This document shows, piece by piece, positions 40,138 through 54,000 of a stretch of DNA of 64,000 nt. Within the stretch, counting starts at the first letter, position 1; every line of letters begins with the position of its first letter. A program made the translations under genes and the position numbers. The notes below the pieces were generated by a model. That model was not told the origin of the DNA. It did not search any database and worked only from the letters and a program-made list of their open reading frames with translations. This DNA comes from Paulownia fortunei (taxonomy: Eukaryota; Streptophyta; Magnoliopsida; Lamiales; Paulowniaceae): positions 15,530,278-15,594,277 of the forward strand of contig CM033120.1 of assembly GCA_019321725.1 (NCBI GenBank), read 5' to 3'.

Positions 40138-42430
40138 TATTATTTCCAAAGAAAAAATGATGATCTAAATTTACCTGCTGCATGTATGGGTAGAATCTAC
40201 TATTTTGTACAGGTAACTAAGTAAATACATGATGGTTGGGGAAAATAAAAGCCTTAAGCTACTCATAGGAACGGCAGTCTAGATGAAAAGCTTCTCTTAA
40301 GCACCAAAAGAGAGCAGAAAACTTGAACTAAATAATTACTTATTTATCAAATTTTAAGCAGTAGCTTAAAAACCAGAAAGATCAATAAATTACTAATCCT
40401 ACCAGGTAGGTCCAAGCCAAAACCTTCCTAAGCATAGGTGACAATTGTACGAAAAGAAAGAAAAATAAAAAGGGGTTACCTTCCTGATTGTCTACAAGCA
40501 GTGCCTTTTGATAAGATATTCTCACCTCTCCCTAGCGACCACGTACAAGTAATGAGATTTTTGGAGAAGGTAAGAATGGCTCTCTCTGAACAAGATCATT
40601 TGAATGAGCTAATTTAGAAGAAAAGGGACAAAATTGAGCTGATGAGAATCATATGCTGTTACCGCAGAAAGAAAACGCAATAAATGGAATGATGCTTAAT
40701 AGCCATGGTGCAAAAGGATCAAGAAACTAGAGGAAGTCAATGTACAAGGCCAGCTGCTCCACAAAAGCTCACTTTACATGCATGCTACTATATAACATTT
40801 GACTGAGATAGGTATTTGGCCTCAGCTTGCCAAACCCCAATTAATACAAGATTAACAAGAGAGGATCACATTATTTAACTTGTTTTCTATATATAGCTCC
40901 ACACGCCATAGAGATAGGGGAGAAATTATATCCTACTTAGGAAAAGAGAGAAAGAAGTACTTTTTCAGCACTTTCCATGATGGAAGGAAACCAAGGTTGA
41001 GAGAAATTTGGAGGAGTGCTTTGGCTTTCACACCTTTTTATTGTTGAAGAATGCATATTTCCTTAGCATTTAAAGCCACTGATAGCCAACTGGATGGCTA
41101 CCTTTCAGCATTCATTGACAAGCAAGAAAGAAGTTGCAAAAGCAAAAGTTGATATACCATATACATCACTAGAAAATTTTGAGAAAGAAAAGAAGAATGG
41201 CCATTGATTAAAAAAGTATACTTATGAAGGATTCTTAATTTTAGGGGACTAAACTTGCAACCAGGCATGGGCATGTATCTGGCACGTGGGTCAGTTGCAA
41301 CGCGCATTGGAATCTTTCATAATGTAATCTCCATCTTTAAGCAGGTACCCTTTTCAACTTTTAACTTATTTGTAATTGGAATCCTACCTAAAGACCCTTG
41401 CTTGAAAGGAAAATGGTGGTAAGTGGAGTCATAATGCATGGTGCAAAATCAAGGTTTCTTTCATAAGCAAAACTAAACCTAGCCATTGCCTTTCCTCAAA
41501 ACGAGGGAACAGAATAAAACAAGAAAAATACGTAGGCACTTATACATGTTGAAAACAACGCCTTTAGGATCCCAACACCATATGCAAGCAAACAGAAAAT
41601 TGCGAAGAGAAAAGCACCATGTCTCAATGACCTTATATATATGTGGTAGTAGTTAGCTAAATTTGGTATTAGCATATTGAAATTGATAAGGATGCTTTAC
41701 AAATTTCCAATGCAAGTTTGGAAATTTTTCTTTTGTCCATGCTCCGTTGAAACCGCACTGAAAAAGTTGCAACAAAGTAACTTCTCCAATCTTCCTTTTC
41801 CTAATTTTGTAGCTAGGCCTAGTGTAGCACAACATAACATAGTGATCAATACACATAAAGTGGCTTGAGCTTTTACAGTTTGTTATGGAAGGCATATCAC
41901 CAAATGACTACGAATAAAACTTTACGTGCAGCGGATAACCAATAAACCCAATAAATGCAATAAATGATGCAATAGAATTTGCACTAAAACGGTTACTCAA
42001 ACTGCAAAGTGTCATACATATCTTGTTAATATGCAAAATTATGGGATTCAAATAACAATTCAACAAATTAAAATGCAATGGCAAGACTACAAACTTACCA
42101 CAAAAATTGAGTATAACTATATATGCTGATAACTTGCTGCAGAGTTACACTTCTAACTCCAACTGGCAGCTAAGACTTGAGGAAGCCGACGATCATAATC
42201 GATATGGAAACATCTCCCTCAATCTAACTCCATATTCTTCCATCTTTGCAAACTTCAGAGAATGCTTATATGTGTTTGTGCAAAGAACTGAAGAAGCGAT
42301 TCATAGTAGTTGCTTCATGCATGTAATGATGGTATAAACAAATTTATAACAGGCTCTTCAAGTACACAGACTGGGAAAAGGGAGAGAATGGAGAAGGAAG
42401 AGAGAGAACAGAGAAGCAGCTCATTTATGG
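40138..42430 (-). promoter_or_regulatory. NPH3-family gene 5' leader with probable 2-kb intron
   Basis: On the minus strand an acceptor (ATAATAG|GAAAAGG near 40137) precedes the ATG, and a very good donor (TTTGTG|GTAAGTTTG, GT at 42097-42098) lies upstream. That suggests a non-coding first exon from 42099 to about 42430, which ends in CT-rich sequence typical of a plant transcription start. Short upstream open frames occur in this exon. The link between the two sites is inference. Confidence 0.4.
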
Positions 42431-42637
42431 GCCATGCCAAAGTGAAACAACACATGAGCTAAAGAAAATTGTGTATTAAATGGTGCTCTTAGTCAACATA
42501 ATAATGCATCAGAAAAAGCTAATGATAAACAACTTGAACATGGGAAAAAGCAAAGTTCAGGGGGAATATTTTCATTTCCCAAAATTAAAATTAAATATTT
42601 AATTGCTTTCATTTCTCTCTTTCTCAAAATACTCTAA

Positions 42638-42680
42638 AAAATCTCTCTCTCTCTCTCCATATATATATATATATATATTG
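42638..42680. repeat. Compound CT-AT microsatellite
   Basis: A CT dinucleotide run is followed by CCAT and an AT dinucleotide run of about ten units. Confidence 0.85.
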
Positions 42681-43019
42681 TAATAATTACATTAATACAA
42701 AAACATATCTTTTAATCTTTATATTAATATAAAAAATTGATATGACACTATGAACTGTATAAAAAATTGATAGTAATAGATATTAATTACATTAATATCT
42801 CCTCTAAAAAAAAAAAACGAATGTACCTTCATTATTTAGACATTCTCCAAAATATTTTCGGCTAAACAACTACCAAACAAAGTCTCATTCTTTTTCAGAA
42901 AGGAGATTTTTTTTTTTTTTTTAAAGTACCCTTATTCCTCTCTAAGCTACACAGATATGCCAAGTTTTGATTTTTCCTCTTCAAGTGACAGAAGATTTCT
43001 TGATACAGAATAGCATGCA

Positions 43020-43345
43020 ATGCAAGTGGGCAAACCCTACCATTTCGAAGCACTGGGACCATATGTAAAGATCCTCTGTACAATTCTCATCATAGTTCTC
43101 CCCACTAGTTTTGGTGTGAGTCTTCTTCTCAGAATTGATGGCTGGTTTTTACCTTGTATTCGTGTCGGCCACGTGCCTCGTTGGGTGCCGTCTGATGCGC
43201 ACAATCTTGATTGGACTGGTCGGGGAGTTGACACTGATGATATTACCGGGAGTTGGAGATTAGATGCGTTGCCTATATATTGTTGGTGGTTTCGGAGGCC
43301 GAGCAGCGACCGCCATTTTTCATGCTGTCGCACCGATTGCTGAAT
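43020..43345 (+). other. Orphan open frame in a GC-richer island
   Basis: The plus-strand frame 43020-43343 could encode 107 aa with one membrane-like segment (LCTILIIVLPTSFGVSLLL), then a Trp- and Asp-rich tail. The opposite strand is also open for 98 codons (43037-43333). Base composition is clearly higher in GC than the AT-rich surroundings. I do not recognise either product, and both frames lack conserved context. It could be an exon of an unrecognised gene, a gene fragment or chance. Confidence 0.25.
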
Positions 43346-43509
43346 ACGCGTGCGTGCGTGCGTAGGATTGTTTATGCGTAATTCTTAGTTTGAGAATTCA
43401 ACTTATGATGTCTTTATTTGATTTGATCTTTTTTGTTCTTTGGTTGTAGTAAATCAGGTTTAAAATGTTGGCTCAAACAAACATGAGAAAATTTAATAAA
43501 AGATGTAGA

Positions 43510-43835
43510 AGTTAATAAATAAAAATAGGTATTATAAAATATTTAAAATGTTTTGGTAATTTTTTTAGAAAAATAAGTTATAAATTTTATAAGCTGTTTT
43601 TTTAAAAAAATAAAGAGATTTTAATTTTTTTTAAAATGAGATCTTATTTTTAAGATCTTTTTTAATATTAATAATATTAATAATTCTCTTTACTAATACT
43701 TTAAAAACTCTATAACCTTATTTTATTTAAATATTTAAATATTTTATTTTTAAAATAAAATCTAATATTTTATAAATTTTAAAAATATATTATAAAATAT
43801 TTTAAATAAAATTAGTCAAATACCCTCGAAATCCC
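43510..43835. repeat. AT-rich MITE-like repeat, family A, copy 2
   Basis: This resembles 3640-4040 in wording and order. It contains an AAAATGAGATCTTATTTTT-like segment and ends TTTAAATAAAATTAGTCAAATACCCTC, versus TTTAAATAAGATTAGCCAAACACCCTC in copy 1. Diverged; boundaries approximate. Confidence 0.35.
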
Positions 43836-45599
43836 ACACGGTACAATTTGAATAGTCTAGTTCCAATCATTTATTATAATTTGATATTTTATCTAATATT
43901 TCAAATCACAAATACATGTCAAATGTATATTTTTTTTACATATACATTTTGTGTAAATCTATACACTTGGCATGCAAAGTGAAATAAGAGATATAATAAT
44001 AAATTAAAATAGAAAATTTGACAAATAGATAATTATATAAAATATTTTTTAAAATATATATTTTTATGAGATTTAAATATTTTTGATATATATTTACAAA
44101 ATGAAACACAAATTAAAATATAAGATGAAAATATATAATAGAAATTCCAATGATGGAGGTGGGATGTCTATCTTTGTTTATACTTTATATATATATTGTT
44201 AAGAAGCTGGCAACCTTAATCTTATAGCTTAAAGCAATATTCTGTCTAGTCTCCTTTGTAAGAAAAGATGTGATCATGACAAGGGGTAGATGATGGGCAT
44301 GATGACAATAATCGTAATAATAACATGATTATCATCATGACTATCATTACATATATCGTTTGATTAAAAGATCTTAACTGTTATCATTGCAAGGCATCCA
44401 ACCTATATTTTTCTTTTCTTTTTTTGGAAAAAAAAAAGTATTTTTTATTGAAAATAACATACATCTAAGATTATTGTTGGCTCAATTTTAATCCATGTCT
44501 CTATAACCAAGTTGTTTGGCGTTATTATTGAAAATTTTGTTAAACATAAATAATCTTTTTTTTTTTTTTACTATTTTTGAAATTGAATTATTATACGCAA
44601 TTTTATAGAAAGAAATTTCAAATTGAAATTGCATGTGCGGTTTAGTGTGATTTGGGGTAATTATGTGTTTTTTATGTTGATTTACTCTAAAATTTGAATA
44701 AAATAAAGAAAACTTAATTATATGTACATTACTGTATAGTAAAACTTGGCTTAAAGTTTTTCTCTAAATAAAATGACTTTGTTTTGAAGGGAATATTAAT
44801 TTATATTTTTCTTTTCATATTTGGATGAATAATTTAACTTTGCCAGTCAACATAGAAGAAAAAAAAAGGTAATGGTGATTCAAGAAGGATTTAATTTCTG
44901 AAAATGTTAAAACTAATGCCGAAATGATAATTTAGACCAAATTGCATTACAGAATACTTCAGCATATTAATACTTAAAAGTCTTTCCTAACTCAATGGAA
45001 CCATTGAATTAGATTTCTATAGAGATATACATCCAGTTAACTTAAAAGAAAATTGTAAGAAAAATGAAGAATTCGATGTAAGGAAAGATTAAGAAGAAGT
45101 ATATTTGATTATTTGTAGACATGAACACCAAACATTAAACTTAACTAAATTATATTTAATTATTTAAGAAATAACTCTGAGATTAATCTTAATATAAGTG
45201 TTAACTATTACTATTATACTTAAATATTTAATATTAAAAAAATTAAATATATATAACTGCAATTCGATTTATTTGAACCCCAAATCTCATAAGGTTTTTA
45301 AACCACATTTGTATAGCAACTCAACAAAAATGATTTGATACAATGCAGTTCGAATAATTACAATTATTTTTAAAATTTCACGACCAGCCTTACAAATGGG
45401 ACGAGGTCTATAACAAATATGTAATTATCACTCACGACCCAATTACCATTCCACAAAAATCTCTTTTCTTAAGATATGGCAACATTCAATGATGGGTCTA
45501 TTGGGTTCGGGGAAGTCTGGATTTTTCAGTTGCTGCCACCACATTTTCCAACGTTGGAAAATTTTAATTGAAAAAATAAAAACACTTAATTTTAAGAAA

Positions 45600-46075
45600 A
45601 AATTAGGATGACAATAGATTGTATTTGTTTAAACTTTAAACTCGAAACACAATCTGTTAAAATTTAAAAATTCATATTTAAACTCACTCCAAATTCAAAT
45701 TCAAACCCAAACTCAAGTAAACCCACTAAGAATAAAACCCACTAAACATATTTTATAATTTTAAAAATAAACCCACTAAGAATAAAACCCACTAAACATA
45801 TTTTATAATTTTAAAAATATAAAAAATATATATTTCAAAAAATATTACTATTAAATTTTTTTAAAAAATATATTTTTCTAATTACAACATCATATAAATA
45901 CATATAATAATTTTACAAAATAAAAATAAACAGATCGAATCTAAATCTGAGTGTGAAAATATCAAATCCAAAATTCGACTCATACCTTTACCCATTTATA
46001 GTGTTGAGACTCAACCGGACAGATCAAGATTTTATCCGATTTTATCCAAACCCAATGTCGTCCCAGAAAAAACAA
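45600..46075. repeat. AT-rich dispersed repeat, family B, copy 2
   Basis: It begins AGGATGACAATAGATTG and ends CCCAATGTCGTCCC, whose reverse complement GGGACGACATTGGG partly matches the start, as expected of terminal inverted repeats. The interior contains CCCACTAAACATATTTTATA and an AT core also found at 60880-60960. It includes a perfect 50-bp tandem duplication. Confidence 0.4.
45721..45820. repeat. Tandem duplication, 2 x 50 bp
   Basis: The 50-base unit at 45721-45770 (starting ACCCACTAAGAATAAAACCC) is repeated at 45771-45820 with a difference only at the final position. Near identity implies recent slippage, conversion or an assembly artefact. Confidence 0.9.
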
Positions 46076-47470
46076 ATCTTGCCCCTGGTCACCCCAGTAT
46101 CCATTACTTGAAACATCATAGGCGTTCATGATGGATAATGGCCATAGATTAAAAGAGTATACTCAATAAGAGACCATGAGAGAGTATATTGGTAGAAAAA
46201 CACGAGTGGAACCCTCCAGTGAAGCCAGATTATGAAATAATATTAGCCAAGTGACGATGCTATTCCATGTCAGAGACACACACAATGATCTTACAAATAA
46301 CATAAATCTAATAACTAGAAACTATTATACATCGTCGATATAACTGAAAGCTCTACCAGTTTTTCATTTTTCTGTCACCAGTCATCACAGAATCTGACTC
46401 AGAAATTCTGAAGTAGATAATAGATCCCTTGGGGCTTTTTGCGCAACCCAGTGAACTGTCTATGATTAAACCAAAAAATTTTAGGAAAGTAAAGATATAA
46501 AAAGTAAAACAGGCAATGTTAGTAGATAACAATTACTGGAGCCTAAAGAACATAAAAGACACGCCGACACGGCTCCATCCACTTCTCGGGCAAGAAGTAC
46601 TTATATTAGTCAAAGCAAAATCCTCCATATTGTTCTACCAACCACAGCTGCCTCCACCCCTTCCTCAGACCAGCATAGAGACTCCACATAGCTTGAAGTT
46701 ACACCATAAAATTTGAATGGATGTTGAAACCTGCTTTAGTTTTGGCTCTGCTTCTACCAAATACAAAGTTTTATTTATTGGCAAATAAATATATCTCATA
46801 GTCAAGAGTGTATCTGATGACATAACATATATCATGCACTAGTAAGAGACCTCTATCAAATCATTAAATGTGGCCAGCATGAAACTAATGTTTGACTTTT
46901 TAGAAAATATTACAGGTCTCGATTATAACCATAATGAGCAAGAACCCACCTCTTCTTTGTTATAATTGTAAAGGCTTCTTCAACGATTTAGTTATAGAAT
47001 ATCTTGTCACTACATTGAATTTGCAATACTGCCTGAAGGGTATATTTAGTGTATGACGTTATAGTAATAGCAAAAACTCGATGCCTCGAGCCAAAAAGAA
47101 AAACAATAACTGGGTATAAATCAACAATTAGATATAAAGAAGTATACTATACAAGCAATTTGGCTAATTAAATTTAAAATCTATACATGTTCACCAAATT
47201 TATCAAAAAACAATCTTTGGCATATAAGTTATGGATTCGAGCATGAAAATTGATATTTCAATATTTAATGATTCCTTTTCAAAATACTTCAACTTGTAAA
47301 GATTCAAACCATACTAAAGCTTCAACACCATTGTGTCAAATGACATGTAATAGAACAGATGCAAAAGTACAACAAAAACTTTCATTTGCGGAACCAGATA
47401 TACCTGCTGTGGAATGAAAAATGGTGTTCTTTGAGTAGTATCATCGTAGTTCACAAAGTAGCATATCTGC

Positions 47471-49352
47471 CTACCCAAATAGATCATCATCATTATCATC
47501 GTCATTGTAGGCCAAAGTACTTTCAGACTTTTCAACGCGGGGAGTATTTCCTCCATTTTTAGTCAGAGAATCTTCCCTACCACCAGATCCAACAGATGTA
47601 TATGCCCAAGAAGAACCTACTTTGACTGACAATGATTCTCCATAAAGATCATCATATATTCCACCACTCTTTGCAGGAGCTCTGACTTTGTTCAAAGCCT
47701 GTTGAAGTTTCTCTGTCATGCCTGTTTGGGGGCTAATGGCTTCCTTCACAGAAGACTGTTCTTTCCCTTTTGGTATTACTGTGATCTGTATGAGGGATTC
47801 GTATTTCCCAACAAGACTTCCTTCTTTCACACCCACGGGACCAGGTTCTGTCTCTACATCAGCTCCATCGGAAAACCCAACAATTTCAACCAGCTCTCCC
47901 CCAACCTGATCCATAAATGCCACCCTTCTTCTTCTAATTCTCTTAGGTGCTCTCTCAGTACTGTCTTCCTTTGTATCTGGAGATCCAGTAGATTTAGATA
48001 ATATATTGGGTCTATTCAATCCATTCAGAGTACGATTAATGTATGTGTTATAAGCCAAAACTGCTTCTTCATCTGAGGGATCTGGAGGTGGCAAATCAAT
48101 CTCTGTGGGTTGTGAGGGCAGAGGGAAAAGAGCTGCATTATTCTTCCTCAAAATGTAAGTTCTGGTTGAAGCAGCAAATCGCAGAGACTGCCCAACCTCT
48201 AGCTCAACAGGGGAATTTTTGGTCAATCGCTCATTTGCAACAAAGGTACCATGTGCAGACCCTAAATCAATCACGTATATGCTGTAAGAGAGATATATAA
48301 CTGAGTCAGGTCCATATGATCACAGAATGCATTTATCCCATTTCGTCAAAGAGGGCCAACTGATAACAAGTAAGATATTCGAGACATATATGTCCACAAA
48401 TTAAGGGAGAAATGATTTTGTACATCTTAGCTGTTGTTCAGATAACTGAGTCTATTCAGATTTCAGACAAATCATGTAAACAAAAGGCCATTGCTGAATA
48501 ATCAACCTCATCAAGCCCAAAATACCTTGGGCAAATCAGAGAACCACAAAATTACATAAAAAAAAGCACATGTGCTTGATGGAGAGCTAAAATTGACCAA
48601 ATCAAACTCTTCTTAGAACCCTGGCCAATTTTCCTTTTACTTCTGTATTTTGACAAAGAAAGTGCATCTGAACATCCTATTGGTAATTCTACAAACCATG
48701 TAAATATGTTCAGTCTAACTACTGCCTATCAACAATGTGCATTAACTACAATGGTGGCCAGAGAAAAAAACTCATATATTCTTTAAGTCAGAAGCAAAAA
48801 TACAATAGAACATTGTGTCAGAAACAGAAAAGAAGGAATCAAGATAGAGCATTAAATGCAGGTTGATTCAAACCTGCCATTTTTGTGATGAACAACAGCT
48901 GCATGTTGGCGTGACACAGACTGATGGTCAAGCACAAAATCACAAGTATGAAACTGCCTACCAAAGATATGCCTCCGCTTATCCAAATTAATCCGGTCAA
49001 GAACCTCCCCTTCCTTCATAATATCAAGATAATAAACATCAGGGCGTGGCTCAATCGCCCAATCAGGAGGTTGCCAAATAGACTGGCCCCCTCCAACCTG
49101 AGTTACTTGCTGAGTTGGCACTGTAGATGGTGCCACATCTGGGGTCACAGTCTTTTGCATTGCATTCTGATGATTTAAATATTGATTTTGTGGATATGAT
49201 CCATGAGCTTGATCAATTGAAGCCGCAGGAGGATAGGCAGGTTCCCTGAAAGCTGTTTGTGTGGCTGATTTAGTTGCAGAATTAGCAGTGACTGAGAAAG
49301 GTTCCGAAGACTGGGCTTTCTTGAAACGTTCAAGACCCTCCCTCCCATACAT
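47471..49352 (-). CDS. FHA-domain protein phosphatase 1 regulator, NIPP1/PPP1R8 homologue
   Basis: NIPP1 is a nuclear regulatory subunit of protein phosphatase 1 with roles in pre-mRNA splicing and transcription. Two coding exons, 48874-49352 and 47471-48281, sum to 1,290 bases, 429 aa. The N-terminal 90 residues are Gln/Pro/Ser-rich. The FHA domain covers about 105-185, with HIFGRQ, SVSRQHAAVVHH and IDLGSAHGTFVANERL carrying the phosphothreonine-binding Arg, Ser and Asn positions. A basic stretch leads into RVAF (about 279-282), the canonical RVxF motif that docks PP1. The C-terminus ends in an acidic DDDNDDDLFG. Both exons are in phase and intact. A non-coding first exon probably lies at 50036-50200 (donor AACGG|GTAAG) with a leader intron down to about 49371. 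It corresponds to Arabidopsis At5g47790 as I recall it. Confidence 0.95.
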
Positions 49353-49370
49353 AGTTTAAAGCCCAATCTT

Positions 49371-50200
49371 CTAATACAAAATCCTTCCACAACTCCAATC
49401 AGGTGCTAGGACTACTACACCACATCACCACTATATAAACTTTAGCTCAAGCAAGAAATCAACCCAGGAATTGATCTCCTGCTTCCTTTTCACTGTCTAG
49501 CCCTGCCAAATCCCAACTTCCAATGAAAACTAAGTCCAACAAAATCAAAACAACAATAATAAAAGAACTAATGCTCCTGAACACTTCCTTGAGTACTAAA
49601 GACATTGTTTTCAAACAGTAATACAAGGGGCAAGAACCCAATTTCAACTGTGTTATAAGTTACCAAAATCGAAAACTCCGCGAATAAACAAAATTCAAAA
49701 GGTGGGCATCATTGCAACCAGTACTCAATTAAACCTACCCTTACGAAAACTGCACCGTTTATCTTCACTAGAATGAAAGTAAAATCAGTTCGTGAAAGTA
49801 CAACCTATTTTAAGCAGTCAATCAACATAATATAGAAGAAAATAACATTAGTAAAAAAGAAGCTGCAAAAGCAAAACGAAAGGGTTCCCAACATAAAATC
49901 TCGTAATTTCTTAATCTAAGGAGCGGGAAAGCAGTAAATTTTGACACTTTGATCTGTAATAATCCCATCTCTAAATTTCCAATACAATTAAATTCGCTCA
50001 TAAGAAAAGTGTGAAAGTCGGGGATGTAAACTTACCCGTTGGCAGAAAATTCTTCTTCTTCTTCTATATATGGCTTATTCAAACTCCAAAAATGGGGGAA
50101 ATTTGCATTAATTAATATTGAAAATCGATTTTTGGGAGTGAAAAAAGAGGCAGAATGTAAATCGACGACGCAAAGCTCAGAGAGAGAGAGAGAGGGCGGG
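49371..50200 (-). promoter_or_regulatory. NIPP1-like gene 5' leader with probable intron
   Basis: On the minus strand a donor (GG|GTAAGTTTAC, GT at 50034-50035) and a possible acceptor (GTATTAG near 49371-49372) would splice a GA/CT-rich non-coding first exon (about 50036-50200) to the first coding exon. A GA repeat lies at about 50178-50195. Confidence 0.45.
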
Positions 50201-51028
50201 AGGGGGGTGGGGGAATATCCTTATTGGGCCAGGCTTCAGCAGTTAGTTTCTTCAAGTATAGAGGCCCGTATTGCGCTAGAGCCCATCTATTAGGGCTATA
50301 TATTTGCAGGCCCTCTAAACGAAATATTGAGAGGCTTTATAAATATCTAATTTTAAGCCCCTATTATTTATTTGTTTATTTTTTTTTCTGAGTAAATACA
50401 TAGCAGATTGGTGTAAGTTAACCAAATTTATCAGTTTTATTAGTTTTCTTGGCATTTGAAAATTCTTAACATAATCAGGATATCTGTATATGGACACTGA
50501 CACTAACAAGTCCGTGATTCTTGCTTAGCATTTGAAAATTCGATGATGGCTTGGCCAATTATTAAAATTAGCAACTAGAAGTTTAAGGTAAGATGCTATC
50601 TTGTCCTTGTTATGGTTTATTTTTTTATTTTTTTTAATTATTTATTTTATCAAGCACATCTTCTTTTTCTTCTTGAATTATCATCTCCTTTTTTTTTTTT
50701 ACAATTTAAATAAGAGCAGATCCTGACGAAGCCAAACTGAGATACGGTAAGAAGAAGTCTGGAACAGCATTTTCAGATTTACCATACTGGCCACGAAAAA
50801 GGATTACATGTGTTTTACAGTCTGAGAATAACAATACCCTCGAAGTTGCTAAGGACAATCATAGACACAAAGGAAACTAGTACAAACAGGACAGTGGGGG
50901 AATTGTTTTTTTCTTTTCTCCCTCCAATTAGAATACAAATCCCTCTCAGGATATGAAGTGGGGTTCTTTGAATTTATCCAAACTTCCTCGGCTTCAGCCC
51001 TGTATTTAGAACCATTATTATTAGTGTA
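50200..51028. other. Intergenic region and FPS 3' UTR
   Basis: About 0.8 kb between the NIPP1-like promoter and the FPS stop codon. The higher part is probably the FPS 3' UTR. No separate gene is visible. Confidence 0.45.
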
Positions 51029-54000
51029 TTACTTCTGCCTCTTATATATCTTGCCCAAGAAGGACTTCAGCACTGCCTGCACAGCTTTGCTGGGATGAGC
51101 TTCAATGGAGCTTGTTAGTCTGTCATAGCTCTTGCTTTCGTACTCGGCAAACACACCTTGGAGATTAATGTCATTATAGAAGGCTGTAATTTTTGCAACA
51201 TCAGCAGGATCTGCCTTTCCATAGTGCTCCTGGTAATAAATCCAGCTGTTAATACACATACCTTAATCCGATAAGAAAGGATTGGAAAAACAGAAAAAGA
51301 AGTTTGTGGGCTTAGTTCGTACGAATAGAATTTTCTTCTGTTCTTTGTTGCAATGCTCCAGGGCTTTCACAACTAGCCAAGAACACTTAAAATCTTCAAT
51401 ATCTGTTCCAATCTGATGATGCATAACAATAAATTATTAAAAACAGCATGCTGGAACATACCAACATTGAGACAGAAAGTTCAGGACCTTACCTTCCCAA
51501 TCTTTTCAGGATCGCCAAAGCAATCTAAGTAGTCATCCTAAACAGATATGAAGTGTTAACAACAACGATAAAGTTGCTACAAAGAAGTGTGTTACTGCGC
51601 ATGCAACCTAACACTAGCTGTGCATACTTGTGTCCATATGTACGCCACTAACTGTTTGTCAGTACAATGCACCAACACTAGGCCACTAACCAAACTAAAA
51701 AGTAAACAGTCAAAATCCACATAAATCACAGAAAGCGTGAAAGATACATCCTGCTCATCTAACTAGGTAAGAGAGCTTTATTGATGGGGAGAAATAGGGG
51801 ACTCTACCACCTTTTCTATTCTAAAACCACCTTCATGGCTGAGATAAATAATGTCAATGTCCAGAGGAGGTGCAACAGAAACTCTAACCTGCACTTGAAA
51901 ATAGATTCCCATATCAATAAGAACGTCCTTCACATTTACATGGTTGTGTAGGTTCTCACCCGCCATGAGCAATGCACATGCAACCTGTATAGGAATGTTG
52001 AGCTGAAAAAATTGCATTTTTCTACAAATTGAATTAAGCTTAATGGCAATTATTCCCCACTCACTGGAAGGTAAAATGAGTAGTAGGCAGTCTTATACTG
52101 AACAATGCGGCGGTGACTGCAGAAAATTCAAACCACAAAATCTTAAAAGCAGAAAAGAGAAGGAGAAAATCAAGTCATGAGTTGGAAAATGCATATAGTT
52201 AGTCACTCCTTATTTGCATTGTTCAAAAAACAGTAAACTAGGGCAGGAAAAAATCATTTGTATATTCTGTATGTATGTTTAGCTACATCCTAGTTGAGAT
52301 ATATATAGACAAAAGTCCTATATAAGGAAGATAACTATACAAGAATAAAAAACTATAAATCAGCCTATAAACTAATCACTAATTTTGTTGTCCTATCTTT
52401 TCCTAATATACAATTAGTTGAGCCCTATATTACAATACTAACACTCCTCCTCAAGCTGGAGCATAAATGTCTATCATGTGAAGCTTGTTACTTAATCCAG
52501 TGAAGTCACCCTTCTTAAGGGCCTTGGTGAACATATCAGTAACCTAGTCCTTTGAAGGTGTAAATGGAGTACAAATTTTTTTACTGGTGACAGCATTTCT
52601 CACAAAGTGACAATCAGCTTCAATATACTTAGTCCGTTCATGGAAGACAGGATTACTTACAATATGAATTGTGCTTGATTATCACAATGCATAGGAATAG
52701 GGTACGCATATGTGATACCGAAATCTTCAAGAAGTGTCCTCAACCATATCAATTCACATGTGGTATGAGCCATGGCACGATATTTCGCTTCAGCACTAGA
52801 CCTGGACACCACTTTCTGTTTCTTGCTCTTCCAAGTTACTAGATTACCTCCTACAAAAATACAATAACCTGATGTGGATTTTCGATCCCCTTTGTCACCT
52901 GCATAGTTGGCATCTGAAAAACCAACTAAATTCATATGTTTGTTCTTTTTAAACCACAACCCTTTTCCTAAAGATTTTTTAATATGTCTCAAAATATTGC
53001 ATGCAACCTCCCAATAACACTTCTTAGGTTTTTCCATAAATTGGCTAATTTGTCCCACGGCATGCACAATATCTGATCTAGTCACTGTCAGAAAAATAAG
53101 CTTCCCAAAAAGTTGTCTGTATTGTGTATTGTCCTCAAAGTCTTCATCTTCCTTCCACAAGTCTAGGTTAAGTTCCATCGGAATATCCATTGATTTGGCC
53201 CCTAATAGACCAGTTTCTTGTAGAAGATCAGTCGCATACTTTCTTTGGGATAACACTACACCCTGTTTACCACGAGCAACTTCAATACCAAGAAAATACC
53301 TCAAATTACCAAGGTCTTTTGTAACAAATTATTGCTGCAAGTATTTCTTAGTTTCTTCGATACCATTCACATCATTACCTGACAATAGTATATCATCAAC
53401 ATATACAATAAGTACCACAATACCAGATGAACTATGTCGCACAAAGACTGAATGGTCAGCATGACTTTGCTTAAATCCTGCAGCAAAAATTACTTGGCTG
53501 AATTTGTCAAACCAAGCTCTAGGGCTCTACTTCAAACCATAAATAGCCTTCTTTAGTTTACACACCAAATGATTCTCCCTCTGAGCAACAAACCCGGAGG
53601 GTTGCTCCATATAAACTTCCTCACTTAGATCTCCATAAAGAAATTCATTCTTTATATCTAGTTGGAACATTGCCCAATCTTGATTAACCGCCATAGATAT
53701 AAGTACACGGATAGAGATTAGTCAAGCAACAAAAGAGAAAGTGTCAAAAAAGTCAATACCTTGTGTCTGTGTGTATCCTTTGGCAACTAACCATGCTTTA
53801 TATCTTTCAATAGAATCATTGGGGTGGTACTTTACAGTAAACACCCATCTACATACAACTGGATGAACCCCCTCAGGTAAAGGTACCCAATCCCAGGTTC
53901 TTCTAGTAAGAAGAGCAGACATCTCCTCATCCATAGCCTTTTTCCAATTATGATTCTAAATAACCTCTTGGTAATTCTTAGGAATAGATACAGATGACAA

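Larger units (their letters stand above)
42440..47300. other. AT-rich gene-poor region with repeats
   Basis: No confident gene is visible. It holds a compound CT/AT microsatellite (about 42638-42680), a GC-richer island with overlapping open frames (43020-43345), repeat family A copy 2, repeat family B copy 2 with an internal perfect 50-bp duplication, and long AT-rich stretches. Confidence 0.5.

Noticed and set aside
47702..48001. Plus-strand open frames opposite the NIPP1-like gene
   Set aside because: Antisense shadows of exon 47471-48281.
53129..53464. Plus-strand open frame of 111 codons inside the retrotransposon
   Set aside because: It is the antisense shadow of the copia reverse transcriptase/RNase H region.
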